From the NCBI GenBank assembly GCA_013153595.1, contig JAADEC010000047.1:1-36915 (forward strand): a stretch of DNA of 36,915 bases, written 5' to 3'. Both the position numbers and the translations under genes were made by a program. This DNA is from Thermococci archaeon. GTDB taxonomy: Archaea; Methanobacteriota_B; Thermococci; Thermococcales; Thermococcaceae. Below are positions 21,884-29,295 of this stretch, piece after piece. How positions within the stretch are numbered: the first letter of the stretch is position 1; each line of letters begins with the position of its first letter. The notes beneath the pieces were generated by a model. That model did no database searches. It was not told the origin of the DNA and was given only the letters and a program-made list of their open reading frames with translations.

Positions 21884-22981
21884 ATGCCAGTGGGCGCACT
21901 GACGTATTTAACGCTGGCAGTCGTGGTGTCATGGGACCTCTACTTCTTCCTGTCCTACGTTCTGAAGCTTTTAAAGGCTAAAATCCCCCAAAGGGACGAT
22001 GAATGGATGCCAGCCGTCAGCGTCCTAATACCCGCGTACAACGAGGAGAACAACGTAAAATCAGCCATCGAGTCAGTTCTCAGCAACGGATACGAAAACT
22101 TGGAGGTCATAGTTATAGACGACGGAAGCTCCGACGGAACCTTCAGGGCGGCCTCCGAGATGAGTGGCATGGGTCCCGTTAGGGTAGTACGCATCGAGCA
22201 CGGCGGGAAGGCAAAGGCCCTCAACGCGGGGTTAAGCCTGGCGAGGGGAGAGATCGTCGTGACCATGGACGCGGACTGCACGCTCAGAAGGGGAGCGATA
22301 GAATCCCTGGTCAGGAGGTTTCACAGCAAAGACGTCGCTGCCGTCGGGGGACAGGTCAGGGTCGTCGTCGATTCCTTCCTCTCGCTCATGCAGGACGCGG
22401 AGCATCTGAGGATAGCGATGTTCAGGAGGGCGAGGGAGCTGGAGAACCTAAGTCTGGCACCTGGGCCGCTGTCAGCATTTAAAAAGAAAGCGCTCCTCGA
22501 CGTGGGCGGCTTTTCACAGAACCTCGTCGAAGACTACGCGACCAGCATGAAGCTGAAGGAGATCGGTAGGATCGTGTACGCCCCCGGAGCCGTGGTCTGG
22601 ACTAAGATGCACTCCAGCCTGAGGAGACTTTGGAAGCAGAGGGTGAGGTGGGCGATCGGAAATCTGACGAACCTTGGATCGGAACCTCTGGGAAGAAAGA
22701 TCGGCGTCGTGATCGGAGACGTCGTGACGTTCATGGATGTCGCTCTTCCGTTCGTTCTATTTGCGTGCTCAAGGCCCCTCCTCATCCTGTGGGCGGGGTT
22801 CGAGATCATGAGCATGGCCCTCCCCGCCAAGATCGAGGGAGTGCCCCCCGCGCGGGGATGGGCGGAGGTTCTGCTCTTCCCTGCTATCCTATGGTTATGG
22901 GCAGTTTTCTACGCTTCCCTACACACCTACTGCTACTTCAGGTTCTACGTGCTGGGAAAAAGGGACACCGGGTGGAGCTGA
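21884..22981 (+). CDS. processive-type family 2 glycosyltransferase (membrane)
   Basis: A 365-residue membrane-bound GT2 enzyme. One membrane segment (GALTYLTLAVVVSWDLYFFL) precedes the catalytic domain: VLIPAYNEENNV, VIDDGSSDGT, TMDADCTL (DxD-type), VEDYATS and KQRVRWA. The last is a QxxRW motif, which together with the spaced acidic residues marks the processive polysaccharide synthases (cellulose, hyaluronan or poly-GlcNAc type) rather than single-sugar transferases. Two or three membrane segments follow at the C terminus. The track start would be upstream of the promoter; ATG 21884 is preceded by GGTTGAT. No partner genes for a polysaccharide system are adjacent, and the product is unknown. 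Confidence 0.88.
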   Translation: MPVGALTYLTLAVVVSWDLYFFLSYVLKLLKAKIPQRDDEWMPAVSVLIPAYNEENNVKSAIESVLSNGYENLEVIVIDDGSSDGTFRAASEMSGMGPVRVVRIEHGGKAKALNAGLSLARGEIVVTMDADCTLRRGAIESLVRRFHSKDVAAVGGQVRVVVDSFLSLMQDAEHLRIAMFRRARELENLSLAPGPLSAFKKKALLDVGGFSQNLVEDYATSMKLKEIGRIVYAPGAVVWTKMHSSLRRLWKQRVRWAIGNLTNLGSEPLGRKIGVVIGDVVTFMDVALPFVLFACSRPLLILWAGFEIMSMALPAKIEGVPPARGWAEVLLFPAILWLWAVFYASLHTYCYFRFYVLGKRDTGWS

Positions 22982-22995
22982 GCCGGACAGCGACC

Positions 22996-24123
22996 TCACT
23001 CGTAAGCCCTGCTCTCCCTGACCGTGCCTCCAACGGCCCTGACCATCCTCCTAAGAACCGCCGACTCTCCCGGCCTCACGAAGGTTATGGCCTTTCCCCT
23101 GATCCCCATTCTGCCCGTTCTCCCTATGCGGTGGAGGTAATCCTTGGGATTCTCGGGGGGAGAGTAGTTCACCACGTGGCTCACCCCGCGTATGTCGAGA
23201 CCGCGGGATGCGACGTCAGTGGCCACCAGCACGTCCAGCCTGCCGTTTCTGAACCTGTTGAGGGTCTTCTCCCTCGCCTGCTGGCTCATGTCCCCGTTGA
23301 GGGTCCAGGCGCGAAAACCCCTCCGCCTGAGCTCCCAGGCCACTTCTCTGGTGTCGGCCTTGGTTCTGCAGAAGACTATGCCGTGGAACCCCGGCCGGAT
23401 TATATCCGAGAGCGCGTCTATCCTGCGGTCCTCTTCAACTTCAAGGTACTCCTGCTCCACCTCATCGGGGATCATCTTGTCCTCGCTCACCCTCAGGACC
23501 TTGCGCCTGCCCATGTACCTCCTCGCCATGGAAACGACGCCTGCGGGCATAGTGGCCGAGAACATGAGGGTGCGCCTGTTTGAGGGTGTGTAGGAGATTA
23601 TCCTGTCTATATCATCAACGAAGCCCATATCAAGCATCCTGTCGGCTTCATCGAGTATCAGGTACCTCAGCCCATCGAGTTCAAGCGTTCCACGCCTCAG
23701 ATGATCGAGGATCCTGCCGGGAGTTCCAACGACCACGTGAACCCCCCTCCTGAGCTCCCCTATCTGGGGGCCTATGGGCTGCCCTCCGTATATGGGCATG
23801 ATCCTTATCCTCCCGTCATGCCTCAGGCTCCTGATCTCATCCGAGACCTGAATGGCCAGCTCCCGCGTTGGTGTAAGCACGAGCACTTGAACGGATCTCT
23901 CGGAAGGGTCGATCTTCTCAAGAACGGGCAACGCGAACGCCGCTGTTTTTCCGGTTCCCGTCCTTGACTGACCCACAAGATCAACGTCATCCTTCAGAAG
24001 GACAGGTATGACAGCGGCCTGAATCTCGGTCGGCCTCTCAAAACCCTTCCTCTTTATCGATTCCAGACTCCCCCGGGACAGCCCGAGGTTTTCAAAACTC
24101 TCCTTAAAATCTCTGTTTTCCAT
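22996..24123 (-). CDS. DEAD-box RNA helicase
   Basis: A 375-residue ATP-dependent RNA helicase with no added domains. Motifs in order: Q-motif region FERPTEIQ, motif I SRTGTGKT, Ia PTRELA, Ib TPGR, II DEAD, III SAT, V ATDVASRGLD, VI HRIGRTGR. DEAD-box helicases in Thermococcus kodakarensis have been described as cold-inducible; whether this is the same gene cannot be decided here. ATG 24123 has GGGAGATG eight or so bases upstream; longer in-frame starts (24180, 24150, 24135) have no such site. No good TATA box precedes the gene, and tRNA-Lys lies 82 bases upstream on the same strand, so readthrough from it is possible. Confidence 0.94.
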   Translation of the reverse strand: MENRDFKESFENLGLSRGSLESIKRKGFERPTEIQAAVIPVLLKDDVDLVGQSRTGTGKTAAFALPVLEKIDPSERSVQVLVLTPTRELAIQVSDEIRSLRHDGRIRIMPIYGGQPIGPQIGELRRGVHVVVGTPGRILDHLRRGTLELDGLRYLILDEADRMLDMGFVDDIDRIISYTPSNRRTLMFSATMPAGVVSMARRYMGRRKVLRVSEDKMIPDEVEQEYLEVEEDRRIDALSDIIRPGFHGIVFCRTKADTREVAWELRRRGFRAWTLNGDMSQQAREKTLNRFRNGRLDVLVATDVASRGLDIRGVSHVVNYSPPENPKDYLHRIGRTGRMGIRGKAITFVRPGESAVLRRMVRAVGGTVRESRAYE

Positions 24124-24205
24124 ACTTAGCATCTCCCAAACTTCAACCATCAATTCTATCTCAACCCGTAGAAGCCGCACGTCCCTTTGAAGAAGAGCCG
24201 CGAAA

Positions 24206-24283
24206 TGGCGGGCCGAGGGGGATTCGAACCCCCGACCACGGGATTAAGAGTCCCGCGCTCTAACCATGCTGAGCTACCGGCCC
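24206..24283 (-). tRNA. tRNA-Lys (anticodon CTT)
   Basis: Acceptor GGGCCGG pairs with TCGGCCC (one G-U), discriminator G, CCA encoded at 24206-24208. Anticodon stem CGGGA/TCCCG encloses CTCTTAA, anticodon CTT. T-arm GTTCGAA. Divergent from tRNA-Leu. Confidence 0.95.
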
Positions 24284-24319
24284 AAACCCGAGCTTCGAAG
24301 TCATAGAGGCGGGAACGAT

Positions 24320-24328
24320 TTATAAAAT
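24320..24328 (-). promoter_or_regulatory. TATA box for tRNA-Lys
   Basis: Minus-strand ATTTTATAA, centred about 41 bases before the mature 5' end, implying a 5' leader of roughly 15-20 bases removed by RNase P. Confidence 0.5.
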
Positions 24329-24350
24329 TTTCGGCCCTTCCGCGGCAGAA

Positions 24351-24363
24351 AAGTTTATAAATG
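24351..24363 (+). promoter_or_regulatory. TATA box for tRNA-Leu
   Basis: Plus-strand AAGTTTATAAATG. Its centre is about 30 bases before the mature tRNA start at 24387. Confidence 0.6.
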
Positions 24364-24386
24364 CTGTCCAAACCTTATACTTTGAC

Positions 24387-24474
24387 GCGGGGGTTGCCGA
24401 GCCTGGTCAAAGGCGCAGGATTGAGGGTCCTGTCCCGTAGGGGTTCCGGGGTTCAAATCCCCGCCCCCGCACCA
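24387..24474 (+). tRNA. tRNA-Leu (anticodon GAG)
   Basis: A class II tRNA with a long variable arm. Acceptor GCGGGGG pairs with CCCCCGC, discriminator A, CCA encoded at 24472-24474. Anticodon stem CAGGA/TCCTG encloses TTGAGGG, anticodon GAG. T-arm GTTCAAA. Confidence 0.95.
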
Positions 24475-24566
24475 GTTCTTCTGGCCGTACTGCCAGTCCC
24501 CCATAATCAGGGAGGCATTATGAAGGTCCCATGAGAATCGTGGTAAATGCGGGAAACGCCAACTGA

Positions 24567-24580
24567 CCAAAAAGAAAAGA
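24567..24580 (-). terminator. T-rich terminator after the MFS gene
   Basis: Minus-strand TCTTTTCTTTTTGG, about 32 bases after the MFS stop. The rest of 24475-24611 holds no coding or RNA candidate I can support, only a short CCAG/CTGG hairpin right after tRNA-Leu. Confidence 0.4.
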
Positions 24581-24611
24581 TGAGGAGGCAACCGAAAGTC
24601 CGGAACGCCCG

Positions 24612-25889
24612 TCAGGATGCTGTTTCTGACTCTGCCTCGCCCTCCATCTCCACGGGAAGCCTCATCCGCGATGCGGTTATCAGCAGAACTATGCCGAGGA
24701 TGGGCATAACAATGAAGCCCATCATGGCCGCGTCTATTCCCCTGCCCGCGAGGATCTGAAGAACAACCACAGGAGCCACGGCGTTCGATGAGTTCGAGAT
24801 CAGGCCAAGGGCAAAGCTTGCCTGCGGGAATATGGACTTTGGATATGTGGCAGGAGCCGAAGTCCAGAAGGCAGGGCCGGTTCCCTGGACGATTCCCACT
24901 ATGGCCGCTCCAAGTAGTGCGAGGCCGAAGTTGCCCACGCTCAGCGCCCTCCAGTAGATCAGCAGTCCTATGAACGTCACCGCGTAGGACGACAGCATCA
25001 CACTGACTATGGCCTTGAAAAGCCCCCTGCTGCTTGTGTTACGAACCGAGAGCCTGTAGCCGATGAAGCCCATTATTATCGACCAGATCCCCATGGATAC
25101 GTTGAGGACGTTCACAAGCATGGCCGTTCTCCAGGTCTCGTTGGGCCATATCGAGTTGGCGCTGTTATTTGAGAACTGTATTATCGTGAAGATTATCCAG
25201 AGCGCCGGGAAGAAGGAGAAGCCGAAAACCCACGTGAATGGCATCTTCCACACGCTTTTTCCCTTCTTCGTTCCGCTTCTGTGGGGTATGACGAAGTCGT
25301 CGGTGAGGACCCACCACAGCGCAAGAACCGCGTACATTATGATCCCCATGAGTATGAACGCGTGCTGGAGGGACGACCAGTGGGCGGTGACGAAAGCAAG
25401 TTTGTCCTTCAGCTTCGGTGGTATAGATGGTATAAGAGCTTTGGCGAACTGGGTTCCGAATATGCCGCCCCAGAATATGCCGGAGAGGATTATACCCTTG
25501 GCAAAGGGCCTCTCCGCCACGAACATGCCAGCTATCTGAGTGCTGAACAGGGGGATGAGGGCCACTATAAAGCCCTGGAAGAACCTCAGGGCAACAACCC
25601 CATACCAGTTACCGACGTAAGGGATTATGAACTGTGGAATCGCAGCAAAACTCACCACAAGGAGGGCGCTCCTCTTAAAAGAGCCCTTAAACAGCCGCGT
25701 TCCTCCCAGCAGGAACGCCACGAATATACCGATGACGTAAGCGGTGCCCTGAAGGCTGAAGCTTGAGGAGCTTATCCCGTAGTGCTCCGTCATGTACCCC
25801 TGCACGAGGCCCATCATGGTCATGCCTGCGAAACCCACCGTCAGCAGGAGCGTGTCAATCAGCACAACCAGCCATCTGTTCCGTCCCAT
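24612..25889 (-). CDS. MFS transporter
   Basis: A 12-segment major facilitator superfamily transporter of about 425 residues. The first helix is RWLVVLIDTLLLTVGFAGMTMMG. A loop between helices 2 and 3 (GGTRLFKGSFKRSALLV) stands in for the usual GxxxDxxGRR motif in weakened form. The central cytoplasmic loop (HRSGTKKGKSVWKMPF) separates two six-helix halves. The substrate is unknown. I choose ATG 25889 because GGTGAT is four bases before it and the N terminus MGRNRW is the compact form; ATG 25895 and 25910 are also in frame. Eleven bases separate the track start from the aminotransferase stop, so the two form an operon. Confidence 0.85.
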   Translation of the reverse strand: MGRNRWLVVLIDTLLLTVGFAGMTMMGLVQGYMTEHYGISSSSFSLQGTAYVIGIFVAFLLGGTRLFKGSFKRSALLVVSFAAIPQFIIPYVGNWYGVVALRFFQGFIVALIPLFSTQIAGMFVAERPFAKGIILSGIFWGGIFGTQFAKALIPSIPPKLKDKLAFVTAHWSSLQHAFILMGIIMYAVLALWWVLTDDFVIPHRSGTKKGKSVWKMPFTWVFGFSFFPALWIIFTIIQFSNNSANSIWPNETWRTAMLVNVLNVSMGIWSIIMGFIGYRLSVRNTSSRGLFKAIVSVMLSSYAVTFIGLLIYWRALSVGNFGLALLGAAIVGIVQGTGPAFWTSAPATYPKSIFPQASFALGLISNSSNAVAPVVVLQILAGRGIDAAMMGFIVMPILGIVLLITASRMRLPVEMEGEAESETAS

Positions 25890-25921
25890 CTCCATCACCG
25901 TCCCATGCATCCTCCACGCGC

Positions 25922-27100
25922 TTAGATCCTCTCAAGAGCCTTCTCCATGCGCTCCATTGCCTCCACCAGGGTCTCCTTCTTGGTGGCGTAGCTTATCCTC
26001 ACGTACCCGTCGCCGTACTCCCCGAAGGCAACACCGGGTATCACGACGACCCCCGCGTTCTCAAGGAGGTAGTCCGCGAAGTCCTCACTCGTCATGTCCA
26101 GCTCAGGATCGATCTTCACCCACGTGTAAAACGTTCCCTTACCCCTGAATGGCTCCACGTGCGGCATCTTCGAGAGGTAATCAAGGACTATCCTCCTCCT
26201 TGAGCTGTAGACCCGTCTCATCTTTTTAACAGCCTCCCAGCTCCTCTCATCCCTGAGGGCGGTTATGCCCGCTATCTGAACGAAGGAGGCCACGTTACCT
26301 ATGACGTACGCATGCAGCTTCACCATGTCTCGGATTATCTGAGCGGGCCCGATGGCGTATCCGAGCCTCCATCCTGTCATGGCAAACGTTTTTGAGAAAC
26401 TGTTGGCGAGTATGGTGTTATCCGGCGCGTACTTGAGCATTGGATGGTGTTTGGCCCCTTCATACAGAAAGTGCTCGTAGGGCTCATCGCTAAGGATGTA
26501 TATGTTGTAGTCCTGAGCTATCTCCCCTATGGCCTTCGCGGTTTTTTTATCGAGAACCGCGGAGGTGGGGTTGTTGGGGTAGTTGATCACTATCATCCTG
26601 GTCCTCTTGGTTATAGCCTCCACAAGCTCATCGGGGTTTATCCGGAACTTGTTCTCCTCCCGCAGGGGGAGGCGTATTATGCCCGCCTCCGCTATCTTGG
26701 CGTCTTCAACGTAGCATACGAAGGCGGGATCGGGGATTATAACGTCATCACCCTCCTCTAAGAGGGTTTGAAAAGCCAGATAAGTGGCCTCATAAGCGCC
26801 GGCGGTGACTATTATGTTGTTAACATCGACATCGATCCCGTAGAACTCCCGGTAGTACTCAGCTATGGCCTCCCTAAACTCGGGAATGCCAGCGTTAGGA
26901 GTGTAGTGGGTGTATCCCTCATCCAAGGCCGTCTTAGCGGCTTCTTTTATGACCTCGGGCGTGTCAAAGTCAGGCTCACCTATGCCGAGGGATATGACAT
27001 CCTCCATGCGACTTGCCTTCTCGAAGAGTTCCCTTATCTTTGATCGGTTTATGAGGTTTATCCTCCCAGCCAGGAAGTATTTGCGCTTTTTATACCTCAT
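25922..27100 (-). CDS. class I PLP-dependent aminotransferase (aspartate/aromatic type)
   Basis: A fold-type I aminotransferase of 392 residues, strongly resembling Thermococcales sequences that begin MRYKKRKYFLAGRINLI. Pyridoxal-phosphate contacts are visible: Asn177 in NYPNNPT, Asp205 and Tyr208 in LSDEPYEHF, the Schiff-base Lys237 in NSFSKTFAMTGWRLG, and the carboxylate-binding Arg in GYVRISYA. Substrate class (aspartate, aromatic or alanine) cannot be told with certainty. ATG 27100 has GAGGTGAG four bases upstream; the GTG at 27109 lies inside that site. It is in an operon with the MFS transporter downstream, so amino-acid export or uptake is a reasonable context guess. Confidence 0.94.
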   Translation of the reverse strand: MRYKKRKYFLAGRINLINRSKIRELFEKASRMEDVISLGIGEPDFDTPEVIKEAAKTALDEGYTHYTPNAGIPEFREAIAEYYREFYGIDVDVNNIIVTAGAYEATYLAFQTLLEEGDDVIIPDPAFVCYVEDAKIAEAGIIRLPLREENKFRINPDELVEAITKRTRMIVINYPNNPTSAVLDKKTAKAIGEIAQDYNIYILSDEPYEHFLYEGAKHHPMLKYAPDNTILANSFSKTFAMTGWRLGYAIGPAQIIRDMVKLHAYVIGNVASFVQIAGITALRDERSWEAVKKMRRVYSSRRRIVLDYLSKMPHVEPFRGKGTFYTWVKIDPELDMTSEDFADYLLENAGVVVIPGVAFGEYGDGYVRISYATKKETLVEAMERMEKALERI

Positions 27101-27140
27101 GAGGCTCACCTCTGGACACTTGGGGAGTGAAGTAACCGAC

Positions 27141-27150
27141 TTATAAATTT
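27141..27150 (-). promoter_or_regulatory. TATA box for the aminotransferase-MFS operon
   Basis: Minus-strand AAATTTATAA. The expected start near 27120 leaves a leader of about 20 bases with GAGGTGAG. Confidence 0.6.
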
Positions 27151-27197
27151 AATTGTGACGCGGATACGACCCAGAAGGAGGCGAAAAGTCAGGAAAT

Positions 27198-27572
27198 TCA
27201 AATAACCTCAACGAGTGCCATCCTCTCAAAAGATTCCTTAAGCTCCGCCTCGTTCTCGTTGCATCTCTCGGGATCCACAACCTTCAATTCAGGGGGAAGT
27301 TCCACATCCCCTAACAGGATAGCGTAGTTGAGTCCCCTCGACAGACCCACCTTCTTTATGGCCTCACTTATCTGGGCGGTGCCTGCCAGTCTCAGAAGTA
27401 TCTCCCCCCCGAGGCTTCGGGCATGATTCGTTCCCCTTTTGAAGGCCCTGATGCTCAGCTGAACCGCGTGAAGAACCTCCTCCACACACCTCACACTCAC
27501 GATCTGAAGGTCCGGTCCGAGCAGTCCCCTGATTGACTCCGGGTCATCCACGTAGATCCTGAGGATCCTCAT
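27198..27572 (-). CDS. KEOPS complex subunit Cgi121
   Basis: The tRNA-binding accessory subunit of the KEOPS t6A complex, which contacts Bud32. The 124-residue product starts MRILRIYVDDPESIRGLLG. It contains HAVQLSIRAFKRGTNHARSLGGEILLRLAGTAQ, the Cgi121 core with the ARS-x-x-EILLxLxG pattern, then EAIKKVGLSRGLNYAILLG. ATG 27572 has GGTGGGGG five bases upstream. It is divergent from the cdrS-ftsZ cluster across an AT-rich spacer and is not linked to pcc1, which is 20 kb away; kae1-bud32 is not in the window. Confidence 0.86.
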   Translation of the reverse strand: MRILRIYVDDPESIRGLLGPDLQIVSVRCVEEVLHAVQLSIRAFKRGTNHARSLGGEILLRLAGTAQISEAIKKVGLSRGLNYAILLGDVELPPELKVVDPERCNENEAELKESFERMALVEVI

Positions 27573-27601
27573 CACAACCCCCACCTGTCTCGAGCGGGCA
27601 C

Positions 27602-27612
27602 ACTTTTAAACG
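27602..27612 (-). promoter_or_regulatory. TATA box for cgi121
   Basis: Minus-strand CGTTTAAAAGT, centred about 35 bases before ATG 27572. Confidence 0.55.
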
Positions 27613-27677
27613 TGCGCTTTGGTTTCTTCTAAAAATCTTTAATTAATCGATGAAACATGAAAATTTTTGTGAGATTT

Positions 27678-27695
27678 ATAATATCATAATATTAT
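27678..27695. repeat. AT-only repeat and palindrome upstream of cdrS
   Basis: ATAATAT occurs twice, separated by one C, and the second copy extends into the perfect palindrome ATAATATTAT. It lies just upstream of the cdrS TATA box in the most AT-rich stretch of the window (about 27613-27720, which also has TTAATTAA and ATCGAT). It is a candidate operator for an RHH regulator. Confidence 0.4.
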
Positions 27696-27707
27696 TTTAA
27701 CCCACAA

Positions 27708-27717
27708 AGTATTTAAC
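27708..27717 (+). promoter_or_regulatory. TATA box for the cdrS-ftsZ cluster
   Basis: Plus-strand AGTATTTAAC. Transcription would begin near 27737, about 31 bases before ATG 27768. Confidence 0.55.
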
Positions 27718-27767
27718 TAAGAACAACCCTATCTAAACCAGCTACGATGTCTATGGTGGTGCAAGCG

Positions 27768-27950
27768 ATGACAAAGATGCGCATCGTCAGCGTTCAACTT
27801 CCCCAGAACATCATAAACGGCATAGATGAGCTCGTGAGGAGGGGATCGTACCCCAACAGGAGCGAGGTCATTAGAAGCGCCCTCAGAGAATTTCTACGTC
27901 GTGAGCTTCCAAGGGATACAACGGGCGTTCCTGATTACCTGATAAAATAA
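27768..27950 (+). CDS. cdrS: short ribbon-helix-helix regulator, CdrS-like
   Basis: A 60-residue protein consisting of one RHH (CopG-type) DNA-binding domain. The strand MRIVSVQLP would enter the DNA major groove as a dimer, and IINGIDELVRRGSYPNRSEVIRSALREFL forms the two helices with the family's YPNRSE(A/V)IR turn. In haloarchaea a short RHH protein of this kind, CdrS, is encoded directly before ftsZ2 and controls cell division genes; position and layout are the same here, so I use that name by analogy. ATG 27768 is chosen because GGTGGTG lies five bases upstream; ATG 27747 is also in frame. It is the first gene of the plus-strand division cluster. Confidence 0.85.
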   Translation: MTKMRIVSVQLPQNIINGIDELVRRGSYPNRSEVIRSALREFLRRELPRDTTGVPDYLIK

Positions 27951-27964
27951 GGTGCTTAAAATAA

Positions 27965-27983
27965 GCCCCGTACAATAAGGGGC
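27965..27983 (+). promoter_or_regulatory. hairpin between cdrS and ftsZ
   Basis: GCCCC and GGGGC can pair across a nine-base loop GTACAATAA, beginning 15 bases after the cdrS stop. There is no T-run after it. A TATAAC sequence follows at 27985-27990. This could be a partial terminator, a processing site, or a spacer that sets different levels of CdrS and FtsZ. Confidence 0.4.
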
Positions 27984-28017
27984 CTATAACGTAATTACAC
28001 CGCGCGAGGGGATGGAG

Positions 28018-29256
28018 ATGGTGTTTAAACTGATTGAACAGGCGGGTATAGACTTGGACCTGGACGACAAGGAGGAGAGACACGACGAGCAGGTTGATAT
28101 GGACAACCTCAGCGACCTCATCAAGATAGTCATAGTGGGAGTCGGCGGCTCGGGGAACAACACGATCAACAGGCTGTACGAGCTTGGTGTGGAAGGCGCC
28201 GAGCTCATAGCGATGAACACTGACGCACAGCACTTAAGCAGGATAAAGGCACACAAGAAGGTCCTGCTCGGCAGGGAGATAACCCAGGGGAAGGGATCAG
28301 GAGGAGACCCCAGGACGGGTTTTGAAGCTGCCAAGGCCAGCGCCCACGAGATAGCGGAGGCCGTTGGGGATGCGGACTTGGTGTTCCTGACGGCAGGCAT
28401 GGGGAACGGAACAGGAACCGGAGCAGCACCCGTGGTTGCCAAGGTCATAAAGGACAGAGCCCGGCACAACGGCCGCTTTAGAGATCCCCTGATAGTAAGT
28501 GTCGTGACGTATCCGTTCAAAACGGAGGGAAGCGTCAGGATAGAGAAGGCGAAGATGGGTGTAAACGCCCTCCTCAAGTACTCGGACACCGTTATAATAA
28601 TCGAAAACGACAAACTCCTCAAACTGGTTCCGCAGCTCCCGATAAACCGCGCTTTCAGGTTCGCTGATGAGGTCATAGCAAGGATGGTCAAGGGACTGGT
28701 CGAGACGATAAAGCTGCCTTCAATGGTCAACATAGACTTCGCGGACGTCTACAGCATAATGAAAAACGGCGGTGCCGCTTTAATAGGCATTGGAGAGAGC
28801 GATTCAGGCAAAAGAGCGGTGGAAGCCGTTAGAGCGGCGCTTGAGAACAAGATGCTGGAAGTGGAGTACGGAAGCGGGCAGAAGGCTCTCGTCCACTTCA
28901 CGATAGGACCCGACGTGTCCCTCGGGGAAATAAACGAGGCCATGGAAATAGTCTACAACAGCCTCGGAACCCAGTCGGAGATAAAATGGGGAGCACGCGT
29001 TGATGACGAGATGGGTAAAACGGTCCGCGCCATGGTCATAATGACGGGCGTGAAGTCACCGCACATCCTGAGTTCAGAAACCGCACTCCAGCTCGACGAC
29101 AAGCTGGTCATTCCAGAGGACGTCTCGTACATACCGAGCGACTCAGGAAACTTCGACGACATATTCGGAACGGAGCCCAAACCCGCGAGCAAGGAAGACA
29201 AGAAAAAGAAGAAGAAAATCGAGGATCTGTTCAAGGACTTTGAGGATCTAACCTGA
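28018..29256 (+). CDS. ftsZ: cell division protein FtsZ
   Basis: The tubulin-like GTPase that forms the division ring. GTP-binding loops: GVGGSGNN (residues 41-48), signature [11 protein letters not shown] (127-137, with Asn in place of the common third Gly), and the T7 synergy loop [11 protein letters not shown] (238-248) that completes the active site of the next subunit. An N-terminal extension of about 34 acidic residues precedes the globular domain. The C terminus is a lysine-rich linker ending in [12 protein letters not shown], the likely docking peptide. ATG 28018 has GAGGGG six bases upstream; 28012 is also in frame. Linkage to a CdrS-like gene suggests the FtsZ2 lineage, to be confirmed by a tree. 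Confidence 0.95.
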   Translation: MVFKLIEQAGIDLDLDDKEERHDEQVDMDNLSDLIKIVIVGVGGSGNNTINRLYELGVEGAELIAMNTDAQHLSRIKAHKKVLLGREITQGKGSGGDPRTGFEAAKASAHEIAEAVGDADLVFLTAGMGNGTGTGAAPVVAKVIKDRARHNGRFRDPLIVSVVTYPFKTEGSVRIEKAKMGVNALLKYSDTVIIIENDKLLKLVPQLPINRAFRFADEVIARMVKGLVETIKLPSMVNIDFADVYSIMKNGGAALIGIGESDSGKRAVEAVRAALENKMLEVEYGSGQKALVHFTIGPDVSLGEINEAMEIVYNSLGTQSEIKWGARVDDEMGKTVRAMVIMTGVKSPHILSSETALQLDDKLVIPEDVSYIPSDSGNFDDIFGTEPKPASKEDKKKKKKIEDLFKDFEDLT

Positions 29257-29295
29257 TCTCTTTATCTCCCGCTTTTTGAGACAGTGGGTGGTTTC

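Noticed and set aside
22630-23583. 317-residue plus-strand ORF across the end of the GT2 gene and the helicase
   Set aside because: Overlaps GT2 in another frame and the helicase antisense; translation is Pro/His/Arg-rich without a fold pattern.
24475-24611. possible small RNA after tRNA-Leu
   Set aside because: Only a CCAG/CTGG hairpin and a T-rich strand were found; no C/D or H/ACA elements and no ORF with a ribosome site.
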